DNA of 64,000 nucleotides, from the NCBI GenBank assembly GCA_025618425.1, contig CM046839.1, positions 6,610,381 to 6,674,380 of the forward strand, read 5' to 3'. The stretch is from Heliocidaris tuberculata. Lineage: Eukaryota; Echinodermata; Echinoidea; Camarodonta; Echinometridae. Positions 48,857 to 58,327 of this stretch are shown piece by piece (position 1 is the first letter of the stretch; each line of letters begins with the position of its first letter). A program made the position numbers and the translations under genes. The notes below the pieces were generated by a model that was not told the DNA's origin, did no database searches, and saw only the letters and a list, made by a program, of their open reading frames with translations.

Positions 48857-50707
48857 TCAAGAGCAGTATCGCGGGAGGCGATGGTTGAGAGATGTCGCAA
48901 ACAGATCTATCTCTAGAGGGACCCAGACTGAACTGAGGTAATCGAAGACCTCTTGGTTCAGTGTCCACTCGGAGGGAAGGCACATGCCCCGGGACAGAAA
49001 ATCGGCAATCAGATTGTCTTGGCCGGGAACATAGGAGGCTATCGGAATTACTCGGTGAGACCGACACCACCTCCACAGCTTGGCGGTCAGATCGTTCAGA
49101 GTAGTGGAACGAGTCCCGCCTTGTCGGTTGATGTAGGCAGCAACAGTGGTGTTGTCCGTCAAAATCAGGACGGAGCGACCTACTATCATGTTCTCGAAAT
49201 GACGGAGAGACATGAAGACTGCCATCAACTCCAACACATTGATGTGGGGTAAGGTGCACAGGTGTGACCAGTCCCCCGAGACCACCTGGTCCGAACAATG
49301 GCCGCCCCACCCCAGAAGAGAGGCATCCGTCGAGATGGAGACTGACGGAAGGGGCGTGCGAAGAGACTTGCCTTGAAGAAGGAACGACTCTTTCGACCAG
49401 GGGGTAAGCAGGCGTTTGATTTCTCCGGTGAGAGGAATCCACACCTTGAGAGAGTCTACACTGGGCTTGAAAAACTTCAGAAGATGAAGTTGGAGTGGCC
49501 TCATATGAAGCCGACAGTCTTGGAGGACATCCACAAGGCTCGATAAGTGGCCCAAGAATTGGAGCCATCGGCCTGCCCGAACTCGACGTAAGAGGCGAAG
49601 AGATCGAGCTAGTAAGACAATCGCTTGAACCCTCTCCCGGCTGGGGCGGGCGACTTGGTTCGCGATGTCTATTTCCGCACCCAAGTAAATGGGCTTGCGT
49701 GTAGGAGTCAACTCCGACTTGTCCCAGTTGACTATGAACCCTACTCTCTGTGTGGTACAGAGGAGTAGGTCCATGTGAGATTGAAGGACGGACACAGAGC
49801 TCGCCACCAGGAGCCAGTCGTCCAGGTAAGTGAAAAGTCTCAGACCGCGATACCTGAGGAAAGCGGCTAGGGCAGAGACTACTCGAGTAAAAACTCGAGG
49901 TGCCGGTTTCAGGCCGAATGGTAAGGCTTTGAACCGGAAAGTTTCGCCTTGGAAGGTGAAACCTAACAGGTCCCTTGAAGAAGGGTGTATCGGTACGTGA
50001 AAGTAAGCATCTTTCAAGTCGACCGAAATGGCCACGTCTGACGGTCTGATAGCCGGAAGAATCGAGGCCAAGGTTTCCATGCGGAAACGCTCTCTTGGTA
50101 TGAAGGTATTTATGACCTTCATATTCAAGATCATTCTGAGCTTCCCCGAGCGTTTGGGAATAACAAAGATAGGGGAGAGACACAGATGGGGGTGGTCTCG
50201 TACCCTTTCTATCGCACCCTTTTCCAGCAGCTCTTGAATCTCTGAGGAGATGTGCTCTTGGAAAAGGGGCGAGAGTGTAGGAGGGTTGCGGCGGATGGCA
50301 CCGTGCGGGAGGGGCTCTGCGAGCTTTATGCAGAAGCCTCCTCGCACGATGGAGAGCACGAACTTGTCGTCGGTAATTTCTTCCCAGGCGGGAAGAAAGT
50401 ACTGAAGACGGCCTCCAACCCTCTCCTCCAACGCTCGGGGCGCACCTTCAAACTCGCCGCGAATCGTGGGCCGAACCACGGCCCCGCCCGCGACCTCGGG
50501 CCTTCTTCCTACCACGAGGAGAAGGCTCTGCCTTGGCTCCAAACGAGTGTGGAGCACTGGGCTGAACTTGCGGTGCACGAGCGGGCTGATAGCCGGAAGA
50601 GACACCGCGTCGAGGAGGTGGAACGTTAGCCTGGGCCTGCGACTTCGGAGCCGAGGACTTAAGGCGTTTGGAAAGTTCCGCCGCCTGCTTACGTGACTCA
50701 ACTTCAT
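48857..50707 (-). CDS. DIRS reverse transcriptase / RNase H
   Basis: Copies the element RNA into DNA. The first ~90 codons overlap gag in another frame and may not be used. RT motifs follow: an SPIFVIPKRSGKLRMI block (~178-193), SVDLKDAYFHV with its catalytic Asp (~230), LPFGLKPAP (~262-270) and the YLDD catalytic box (codons at 49817-49828). RNase H then shows STDAS (Asp ~461), NVLELMAV (Glu ~493), LTDNTT (Asp ~518) and DNLIADFLSR (Asp ~569). The frame ends at a TGA (48857-48859) inside an otherwise conserved stretch. It overlaps the end of gag by 260 nt in a different frame, so it would need frameshifting or internal initiation. Confidence 0.93.
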   Translation of the reverse strand: MKLSHVSRRRNFPNALSPRLRSRRPRLTFHLLDAVSLPAISPLVHRKFSPVLHTRLEPRQSLLLVVGRRPEVAGGAVVRPTIRGEFEGAPRALEERVGGRLQYFLPAWEEITDDKFVLSIVRGGFCIKLAEPLPHGAIRRNPPTLSPLFQEHISSEIQELLEKGAIERVRDHPHLCLSPIFVIPKRSGKLRMILNMKVINTFIPRERFRMETLASILPAIRPSDVAISVDLKDAYFHVPIHPSSRDLLGFTFQGETFRFKALPFGLKPAPRVFTRVVSALAAFLRYRGLRLFTYLDDWLLVASSVSVLQSHMDLLLCTTQRVGFIVNWDKSELTPTRKPIYLGAEIDIANQVARPSRERVQAIVLLARSLRLLRRVRAGRWLQFLGHLSSLVDVLQDCRLHMRPLQLHLLKFFKPSVDSLKVWIPLTGEIKRLLTPWSKESFLLQGKSLRTPLPSVSISTDASLLGWGGHCSDQVVSGDWSHLCTLPHINVLELMAVFMSLRHFENMIVGRSVLILTDNTTVAAYINRQGGTRSTTLNDLTAKLWRWCRSHRVIPIASYVPGQDNLIADFLSRGMCLPSEWTLNQEVFDYLSSVWVPLEIDLFATSLNHRLPRYCS

Positions 50708-52670
50708 GTTGGATCACCTCAGTCACCTTACCTCCAAAGAGGTGTTGACCGGAGTGGGGAACACTGGCCAAAAGGGCAGGTATGTCCACGTCCGCAATGC
50801 CTAGAGAGGAAAGAGCCAGTTTCCTCCTAGCATTGGTGGCTAGCGCTGCCGTAACAGACAGCTCAGACCACAACGAGCCCGTCAAAGACAGGAGGGCTTC
50901 GTCTAACAACAGAATGTCCGAATCGGACATCTGGAGTTCCTGGCTCCTAGCCCGAAGGGAAAGGAGCGTACCCAGGTAGGCAGTCAGTCTCAGGCCAGAC
51001 CTGGAATGGGTTTCCATCAGGTTCGGGAACTTCTCCGCTTTGGTGTAACCTGTACTCTTAAAGTTGACACCAAGCCTTCCACCTACATGAATGAGGTCAC
51101 TGGAACAAGACTTCCTCGTAAAGAAATCGAGAGTGTCTTGCTGGGAGAAGGTGAAATCCCTGGCCAAGGGACGAGCCTTACCAAGAAGGGAAGGAGGCTG
51201 TGAAGAGAAGTCGTTGTAGACTCGCTTAAAGTCATCCGTAAGAGGGATGCCCTTGGAGGGACGCTCACCTTTGAAAAGGAGAGACGGATGTCCCGAATCG
51301 ACCCGACTCGGTAAATACGTGTCGGGAAGATATTTCTCCAGCAGGGCTTGAGTATCTACCGCCAGGGACCGAAAGGTCTGGGGCGTAACCTCAGCCTGTG
51401 AAGAGGCATCATCCTCCGAGAATCCCGACTGCGAAGCCTGATCCCAAGAAGGGCGGTTTAGGCAGTCCCAGGATTCCTCCCCAGGCGGAGCACCAAGTGC
51501 CGCTGGTAGGGGAGCAGCCCCGACCGGACGATCAAAAGCTGAACGTGGTCGGGAGACGCCCGAAGAGGGGCGGCAAGACTCATGTCTGTTGGAGCCCAAC
51601 AGCACTGAGCCGGATACCTGAGCAGAGGAACCGGATCCCAGTCCACTGGAAACAGTGGTGGAAACCAAGGGAAAATCAGCGTTCCTAACCGGCGGATAAC
51701 CGGTAAAACCGGATTCGGGGACCGGAAAACCGGTATCCGAAACCGGAAACCGAATCGGGTCCGGTATCCGAACCGGATCCGAAACCGGACCCGGACCGGG
51801 ACGGGTACAGGTATCCCCCCCTCCCCTAGGGGGGGAGGGGTTGGAGTCAGGTGTGGTGGGGGGTACGGACATAGAGTCCGACCAACCACTCTTCTCCACA
51901 ATGATCTTCAGATATTTCAGAAGTTCATGGGAGACGCCCGACTCAGAAGAAGTAGTCGACCTCGGAGGGCTAACCCGCTTCTTCTTGGCCCCCCCTGACA
52001 CAGTCGGTAAAGACGCGGTCGATGTCGAGGGGAGAGAGTCCGCCCCGCCGGCCGGCTGGGCAGGACTCTGGCGCTTACGTTTCTTGGGCAGGTGAGCATG
52101 TTTACCGCTCCCTTTACCCTTTGAAACGGGCGCCGCTTCCGTAGTAAGCCCTGCACTGGGTACATTAGGAAGATCACGACTCCTTTTACTCTTACCCGCC
52201 TTGCTTGGATTAGAAGCGTGCGGAGAGACAAAGGGAGCCGACCCCTGAGCGAACACATCCGTGGCTAGAGAGCGAGGAGTGTCACTCGAGCGAGACGAAC
52301 TGCGGGTTGGGGTATTGCCCACAGTTTTATCGGCGAGAGGTATCGGCCTAGTGAGGCACTCACTCTCCCCGTCGCCTTGTATTGCCTGTAAAGGCAATAC
52401 ATTGCTCGTCTCTATCCCGGAGAGAGATATTGGCCTAGTGCGGCACTCACTCTCCCGGTACATCCCGCATAAGTTGGTTGTCAATACAGACGACGAACTC
52501 ATCACGGGGCGAGCCTCACACGAGGTGGGCCCTAACTTACCTACAGTCGAGGCTCCGGGGAAGATAACATTGGTGCGAGATGAACCTCTCGCAGCCAACC
52601 CTCCCAAGGCTAGGCGAGTCCCCACGGAGGGGGAGGAAACACTAGCCGTATGAGACGGAGACTTCGACAT
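50448..52670 (-). CDS. DIRS gag-like protein
   Basis: The first large ORF of the element and the presumed structural/nucleic-acid-binding protein. I start it at the ATG 52668-52670 (MSKSPSHTAS). An upstream in-frame ATG at 52718 would add 16 hydrophobic residues and looks less likely. About 740 codons. The N-terminal half is Ser/Pro-rich and disordered, with Lys/Arg clusters (GKSKRSRD, PKKRKRQ). The middle contains a Pro-Val-Ser-Asp-Arg repetitive segment (51705-51815). A helical conserved part follows (LLEKYLPDTYLPSRVD, later RSGLRLTAYLGTLLSLRARS). The C-terminus is a basic RG tail (GRKKARGRGRGRG). There is no zinc knuckle. It overlaps the RT frame. Confidence 0.88.
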   Translation of the reverse strand: MSKSPSHTASVSSPSVGTRLALGGLAARGSSRTNVIFPGASTVGKLGPTSCEARPVMSSSSVLTTNLCGMYRESECRTRPISLSGIETSNVLPLQAIQGDGESECLTRPIPLADKTVGNTPTRSSSRSSDTPRSLATDVFAQGSAPFVSPHASNPSKAGKSKRSRDLPNVPSAGLTTEAAPVSKGKGSGKHAHLPKKRKRQSPAQPAGGADSLPSTSTASLPTVSGGAKKKRVSPPRSTTSSESGVSHELLKYLKIIVEKSGWSDSMSVPPTTPDSNPSPPRGGGDTCTRPGPGPVSDPVRIPDPIRFPVSDTGFPVPESGFTGYPPVRNADFPLVSTTVSSGLGSGSSAQVSGSVLLGSNRHESCRPSSGVSRPRSAFDRPVGAAPLPAALGAPPGEESWDCLNRPSWDQASQSGFSEDDASSQAEVTPQTFRSLAVDTQALLEKYLPDTYLPSRVDSGHPSLLFKGERPSKGIPLTDDFKRVYNDFSSQPPSLLGKARPLARDFTFSQQDTLDFFTRKSCSSDLIHVGGRLGVNFKSTGYTKAEKFPNLMETHSRSGLRLTAYLGTLLSLRARSQELQMSDSDILLLDEALLSLTGSLWSELSVTAALATNARRKLALSSLGIADVDIPALLASVPHSGQHLFGGKVTEVIQHEVESRKQAAELSKRLKSSAPKSQAQANVPPPRRGVSSGYQPARAPQVQPSAPHSFGAKAEPSPRGRKKARGRGRGRGSAHDSRRV
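51705..51815 (-). repeat. CCGGATC-type internal minisatellite in gag
   Basis: Closely spaced variants of ACCGGA/ATCCGGT/GAATCGGG encode a Pro/Val/Arg/Asp-rich low-complexity stretch. The frame stays open, so expansion has been tolerated. Confidence 0.8.
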
Positions 52671-53018
52671 GACTGAAAACAAAGACAAGCAAACAAATAC
52701 AGAACTAATATATAACAATTCAGAGTGGGAATAAACTCCTAACTACGGAGAAACACAACGTTCTGATAAAACCGCTTGTCAAAGCGCGTTGAATTGAACC
52801 ACCTACAGACAGGGCAACCCGTGGGGCAACCTACGGGGGAAAAGCCCGACGTGGCGTCTAGACACCGTCTGTGTGTAATGCCCCGAAGGGGAAGAAAAAC
52901 GGCAAATTAATTTGATTAAAATACCGTGAAGGAGGTGGACTTTGCTTTTGGAAGTAAAAATCTCGCAATTTAGGCTAAGACTTAGCTCATAGATGTCACT
53001 GCTCTGACGGGCGAGAAA
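52671..53018 (-). other. DIRS 5' untranslated region
   Basis: Sequence between the 5' terminal repeat and gag on the minus strand. Short frames in it are not supported. The GC-rich terminal repeat upstream, with GC-box and CCAAT-like words, is the likely promoter. Confidence 0.6.
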
Positions 53019-53168
53019 GGAAGAGGAAGAGCATGGCGGCTGCGCGATCATGATTGGTGGACGGGGAACACACGCGGGCGGGGCGTGCGCGTTTTGACTT
53101 AGCTTTTCTCGAATGACGGCATAGTTTGGGAAACTAGCAAATAGGTAGATACATCGATTTATTGCTGT
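53019..53168 (-). repeat. DIRS inverted terminal repeat (element 5' side, putative promoter)
   Basis: Mirror of 47168-47311. In element orientation it carries CCCCGCCC (GC box) and ACCAATCATG (CCAAT-like) ahead of the gag leader. The promoter role is inferred from the family and from these motifs. Confidence 0.85.
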
Positions 53169-55530
53169 AAATCAATTTCTATTCGATAAAAACATTTTGC
53201 GTTGTATACTTCATTCATTTTATATTTTATTTGGGTTGTATATTATTCCTAAGTTAAGCGCCAAATCAATTTTCGATTCGATAAATGTATTTTGCGTCTT
53301 AGTTCTAATTTATTTGTTGTTTCATTTGGTCTGTAGATTCTTTGTAATTTATGCGCCGAACCAATTTTCTATTCGATATAAACATTTTGCGTTATTTCAT
53401 CCATTTGATGTTTTATTAGGATTGTACATTATTCACTAGCTACGTGCCAAATCAATTTCTATTCGATAAAAACATTTTGCGTTGGTCCTTTATTCATTTC
53501 ATATTTTATTTGGGTTGTATATTATTCCTAAGTTAAGCGCCAAATCAATTTTCGATTCGATAAATGTATTTTGCGTCTTAGTTCTAATTTATTTGTTGTT
53601 TCATTTGGTCTGTAGATTCTTTGTAATTTATGCGCCGAACCAATTTTCTATTCGATATAAACATTTTGCGTTACTTCATCCATTTGATGTTTTATTAGGA
53701 TTGTACATTATTCATTAGCTACGTGCCAAATCAATTTCTATTGATAAAAAAACATTTTGCGTTGGTCCTTTATTCTTTTCATATTTTATTTGGTTTGTAT
53801 ATTATTCCTATGTTAAGCGCCAAATCAATTTTCGATTCAATAAATGTATTTTGCGTCTTAGTTCTAATTTATTTGTTGTTTCGCTTGGTCTGTAGATTCT
53901 TTGTAATTTATGCGCCGAACCAATTTTCTATTCGATATAAACATTTTGCGTTACTTCATCCATTTGATGTTTTATTAGGATTGTACATTTTTCATTAGCT
54001 ACGTGCCAAATCAATTTCTATTCAATAAAAACATTTTGCGTTGTATACTTCATTCATTTTATATTTTATTTGGGTTGTATATTATTCCTAAGTTAAGCGC
54101 CAAATCAATTTTCGATTCGATAAATGTATTTTGCGTCTTAGTTCTAATTTATTTGTTGTTTCATTTGGTCTGTAGATTCTTTGTAATTTATGCGCCGAAC
54201 CAATTTTCTATTCGATATAAACATTTTGCGTTATTTCATCCATTTGATGTTTTATTAGGATTGTACATTATTCACTAGCTACGTGCCAAATCAATTTCTA
54301 TTCGATAAAAACATTTTGCGTTGGTCCTTTATTCATTTCATATTTTATTTGGGTTGTATATTATTCCTATGTTAAGCGCCAAATCAATTTTCGATTCAAT
54401 AAATATATTTTGCGTCTTAGTTCTAATTTATTTATTGTTTCGCTTGGTCTGTAGATTCTTTGTAATTTATGCGCCGAACCAATTTTCTATTCGATAAAAA
54501 CATTTTGCGTTGTATACTTTTTTATTTTCATTTTATATTTTATTTGGGTTGTATATTATTCCTAAGTTAAGCGCCAAATCAATTTTCGATTCGATAAATG
54601 TATTTTGCGTCTTAGTTCTAATTTATTTGTTGTTTCATTTGGTCTGTAGATTCTTTGTAATTTATGCGCCGAACCAATTTTCTATTCGATATAAACATTT
54701 TGCGTTACTTCATCCATTTGATGTTTTATTAGGATTGTACATTATTCATTAGCTACGTGCCAAATCAATTTCTATTGATAAAAAAACATTTTGCGTTGGT
54801 CCTTTATTCTTTTCATATTTTATTTGGTTTGTATATTATTCCTATGTTAAGCGCCAAATCAATTTTCGATTCGATAAATGTATTTTGCGTCTTAGTTCTA
54901 ATTTATTTGTTGTTTCATTTGGTCTGTAGATTCTTTGTAATTTATGCGCCGAACCAATTTTCTATTCGATATAAACATTTTGCGTTACTTCATCCATTTG
55001 ATGTTTTATTAGGATTGTACATTATTCATTAGCTACGTGCCAAATCAATTTCTATTGATAAAAAAACATTTTGCGTTGGTCCTTTATTCTTTTCATATTT
55101 TATTTGGTTTGTATATTATTCCTATGTTAAGCGCCAAATCAATTTTCGATTCGATAAATGTATTTTGCGTCTTAGTTCTAATTTATTTGTTGTTTCATTT
55201 GGTCTGTAGATTCTTTGTAATTTATGCGCCGAACTAATTTTCTATTCGATATTAACATTTTGCGTTGTATACTTCATTCATTTGTTGTTTAATTTGGGGT
55301 ACAGAATCCCCGTAAGTTACGCCCCAAATCAATTTTTGATTCTTTAAAAACATTCTCCGTTGTAAGACTTCATTCATTTGTTGTTTTATTTGGATTGTAG
55401 ATTATCCATAAGTTACGCGCCAAATCAATTTCCAATTAGATAAAAACATTTTGCGTTGTATCCTTTATTCATTTGTTGTTTCATTAGGGTTAAATATTAT
55501 CAGTAATTTCCGCCCCAAATCAACTTTCGA
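53169..55530 (+). repeat. ~95-bp satellite array, right part
   Basis: Continues the array precisely from the AAATCAA core shared with the left junction. Monomers from 53.2 to 55.2 kb are homogeneous, in 280-bp trimers (for example 54757 and 55037 starts). Those from about 55.25 to 55.53 kb are strongly diverged, mirroring the decay at the left edge. Confidence 0.94.
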
Positions 55531-55837
55531 GTGTTTGTCAGCCCCGGCGCTGTACATAATATAGCAGACGACAACGCGATAATGCGATCGCGATAATTCC
55601 ACTATCGCGTCTTGGCGTTCGCCGAACGTGCACGCATAAAAAAAACACACACGCATAGAAAACTGCTCGCGCGGAACTCAACTGGAGTTGAGTTCCGCGC
55701 GTCGTTCGTTCACGCTGTCCTTTATTCTCTTCAAACTCCTTAACCGCTAACCTGTAGAATGCCGGGTAAAGTTATTTGGGGTTAATTTTATACATTCTAA
55801 CTGTATACAAATTATTTTTTTTGACCTCAGAGACCCT
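55531..55837. other. right inner flank and inverted end of the TTAA element
   Basis: GC-richer DNA with clusters of CGCGAT and a perfect 34-bp palindrome (55668-55701; arms CGCGCGGAACTCAACT, centre GG). It is followed by the right inverted repeat ending at the TTAA of 55838-55841. No corresponding palindrome is seen at the left end. Confidence 0.7.
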
Positions 55838-55841
55838 TTAA

Positions 55842-56652
55842 GTAGCGCGCCGTGTATTGAGTGAATATTTTTTACAACAGAGTGATTTATCTTTGATTAA
55901 TCGTTCCTTCGCAATATCATTTGCGAAGGGTGCGGCACCACTGGTGCAAAGTGCGGCGACACTGGAGCAGCAGAAGCCCCGCAGAAGCGCCACAGTAGCA
56001 TTCGCGCCGTAGAAGCAAGATGCAATATTTCAGGTGGATTTTATTCACAAGCATTTTCGGCATCGAATGGTGGGTGATTCCTGAACAACCGTGGTATTTT
56101 CTGAAAATTATGAATCTAAAACTGTCAAACCCCTCCACGACTGGTGCCATTACGGTACTGTGAAACAAGAATACTAATACCTGCTTTAGCAACCACCCGT
56201 TATGAGTACTGCATTTATCTTTCACTTTCATAATGTCTGTTTACTGAAAACTATATAAAAAGAAGCCTGTAAAAAAAAGCTTACCTGCTCATAAAGTTTC
56301 CTCTTTGCACACTCTTGAATGGTTTGTATATATGAATTTGACTGTTTTACCAATTTTTTTTCGATGAAATGTGCACTCCAAGTTTCAGTGACATGATTTG
56401 CTTATCCTCTATGACTTTCCAGTCATCTTGCTATGAAAATCACCAGCACACATACAAAATAAAAACTCTGTGCATTTAGACAATACCAGTTATTACGGTG
56501 AAAATAGGTATCACTTTGTAAACAGGGAGCTCAAAGCCAAAAGAGAAACCAATTTCATATTGTCATATGACTGGAAAATCCTAGAGGATAAGCAGATCAT
56601 GTCACTTGATAAAAAAAATCTAGTAATGACTTTAACATTGTAGAACTCTTAC
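55842..56652. other. non-coding, nothing recognised
   Basis: Includes a somewhat GC-rich patch at 55.92-56.02 kb with repeated GTGCGGC/CACTGG words. The 104-codon minus frame over it lacks splice support. Confidence 0.4.
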
Positions 56653-56712
56653 CCATCATCTTGTAAAAGGCGTTCTTCTGGAGACGGTGAGAACTGGAAA
56701 GATCCAGATGCC
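56653..56712 (-). CDS. 60-nt internal exon of an unidentified minus-strand gene
   Basis: Bounded on the minus strand by an acceptor (TTATTTTTAG) and a good donor (GATGG/GTAAGAG). Its 60 nt are open, with phase 2 at both ends, reading ASGSFQFSPSPEERLLQDD. Splicing to the next minus-strand candidate at 34096 keeps the frame (the split codon becomes GGG, Gly). The two peptides share an acidic, Ser/Pro-rich character. The satellite/DIRS nest would then be intronic. Family not recognised. Confidence 0.58.
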
Positions 56713-57048
56713 CTAAAAATAATACCAAATAAAAAATGATACAAGAAAAGTAAAGATATTATGGGATATGAGAAAAAGGATTCACAAAAATATTATACTT
56801 TATTGTATCAAAGCTATTCAAATTTCTTTGTGCACTGATTAAATTTCTCTAAAACATGTCCACTGAGAAGCAATTTACAAGATGAAACAATTTCATAGCT
56901 AAAATCGAATGAGATACTGCTAACCTTCAATGCCGCATTTAGTGCCGAAATTTGGACTTTTACTTTTATGAGTGATACTAGATCAGGGCCTGTCTTTGAC
57001 AGAGTTGTGACCGATTTGAATCAATCGCAACTCCTTCTACGACAGGCC
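56713..57048. other. non-coding, nothing recognised
   Basis: AT-rich sequence with a short palindrome-like pair (GGGCCTGTC...GACAGGCCC) around 56997-57050. Confidence 0.45.
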
Positions 57049-57049
57049 C

Positions 57050-57191
57050 CTGGGGAGCGTTTAATCAAGCATTTTGTCAGTGATTTTTACTGACAAATTT
57101 GCTATCAGCCAATCAGATGCAAGGATTTCAGTAGCTTATAACAGTTGTCGGTTAAAATCACTGACAAAACGCTTGATGAAACGCTCCCCAG
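57050..57191. mobile_element. foldback MITE, ~140 bp
   Basis: The left end CTGGGGAGCGTTTAATCAAG and the right end (reverse complement CTGGGGAGCGTTTCATCAAG) are inverted, continuing through TTTTGTCAGTGATTTT. A central CAGCCAATCAGA lies off the symmetry axis. This is a short non-autonomous DNA element. Confidence 0.8.
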
Positions 57192-58323
57192 ATCTTCACT
57201 ATCACTGACAGTATGCAATCTACATGTACAGTACATTACGCTAATGCTAAAGGAAACCAAGTTTTATGTATGTCAGTGGAAAATATACGTTTTACTGTTT
57301 ATGTGAAGTACAGTTTTTGTTATTACAATTAATACTATTCCATGCTTCTTCTAGTGCTTCTCTCTTATGACACCTGTCAAAAATATCTGAATTGTAGGGG
57401 CTATTCTCATTGTTAGCAATAAATCTTAATCATTTGAAATACAATCATGTTGAAAATATAAGAAGTAAATAAAGACTACAGTACCATGTTATGTAGTTAT
57501 CAAAAGGTTAAAGAAAATACAGCAAACACACAGTTATAAAATTTTTAATTAAGTGCATATGAACAACAAGAGCAATGAAATAATTATAATACTAATGGGT
57601 TCTTGTATAGCGCACATGTCTGTCAGACTTGACACTCCTGGTGCTCCACAATTGTAGGACATCAAATAAAAAAGAATTATCTGTAATCTGATATCAAACA
57701 TTTCATGATCCAAATACATAATATCATATGTAAATAAAGGTGAATATGTCACTGCTGACATTTTTATTTTACTTTATACATTGCACATCACTTTTTATAA
57801 TCTTTTAAAAAAAATGTAGCTTCCATTGCACCCAGATAAATAAAATGTACAGGTGATAAAAGCTTTCATACATTGCATAAAAAGCAACCCTGCAGGATTA
57901 TTGATTAAAATCTGACTAAAATTGAGCCATGTACACCTGTCACTGTCACCCCATAAATAGTTTTTATGGAGATGGTACCGGCAGGAGACAAATTGCTACA
58001 CTGCAAACTCCCCCAAAAGCAAGCATCCATAAAATAGCTTAGCGAGACAGGGTGGCACGAAAAGACACGTCTGGAACGCAAACGGCAAAATTGTGTGTGA
58101 TAGAAGTGAATAGAGAAGTTGTATTTTGACATTTGTAATGACAGCTTTGGTAATAATAAGCCTAATCAAGGTAGCAGAGGTATTTTAAGCCACTCTATGG
58201 TTTAATGATATGTTTCTAAATAAAATGATGATTTTCAAAAATATGCATTTTGTGTTCTGCAATCCTGACGCATTTTTTCGCTCCACTACGTTTCGCTAAG
58301 CTACCTAAAAGCAGTAGTGGCCT
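57192..58323. other. non-coding, nothing recognised
   Basis: AT-rich sequence. Minus frames at 57549-57761 and 57905-58132 have no splice signals. Confidence 0.45.
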
Positions 58324-58327
58324 TTAA

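Larger units (their letters stand above)
47137..53175 (-). mobile_element. DIRS-type retrotransposon
   Basis: A 6.04-kb element on the minus strand with gag, RT/RNase H, methyltransferase-like and tyrosine-recombinase regions in that order. It has inverted terminal repeats and an internal complementary region near its 3' end. This is the DIRS1 plan, not the split direct repeats of Ngaro/PAT. There is no target duplication. Both outer junctions share AAATCAA (47130-47136 and 53169-53175) with the satellite. One in-frame TGA interrupts the polymerase region. Otherwise all major catalytic motifs are present, so it is a young copy. Confidence 0.95.
41262..55841. mobile_element. TTAA-flanked inverted-repeat element with satellite core
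   Basis: The left end TTAA then AGGGTACCTGAGGCCTGAAA (41262 onward) and the right end, whose reverse complement is TTAA then AGGGTCTCTGAGGTCAAA (from 55841), form inverted repeats. They continue for about 70 bp (AATAATTTGTGTATAGTTAG against AATAATTTGTATACAGTTAG) and, more weakly, to about 130 bp. TTAA lies at both outer edges, as expected for a TTAA-targeting (piggyBac-like) element. The interior is satellite DNA and the nested DIRS. No transposase is seen, so it is non-autonomous. Without the DIRS insert it would be about 8.5 kb. Confidence 0.75.

Noticed and set aside
48531..50183. N-terminal two thirds of the 888-codon recombinase-frame ORF
   Set aside because: It overlaps the well-supported RT/RNase H frame, is Ser/Pro/Arg-rich without motifs, and no recombinase homology appears until about codon 553.
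48070..52653. Plus-strand frames of 65-130 codons across the DIRS element
   Set aside because: They lie opposite motif-bearing minus-strand genes and have no recognisable content.
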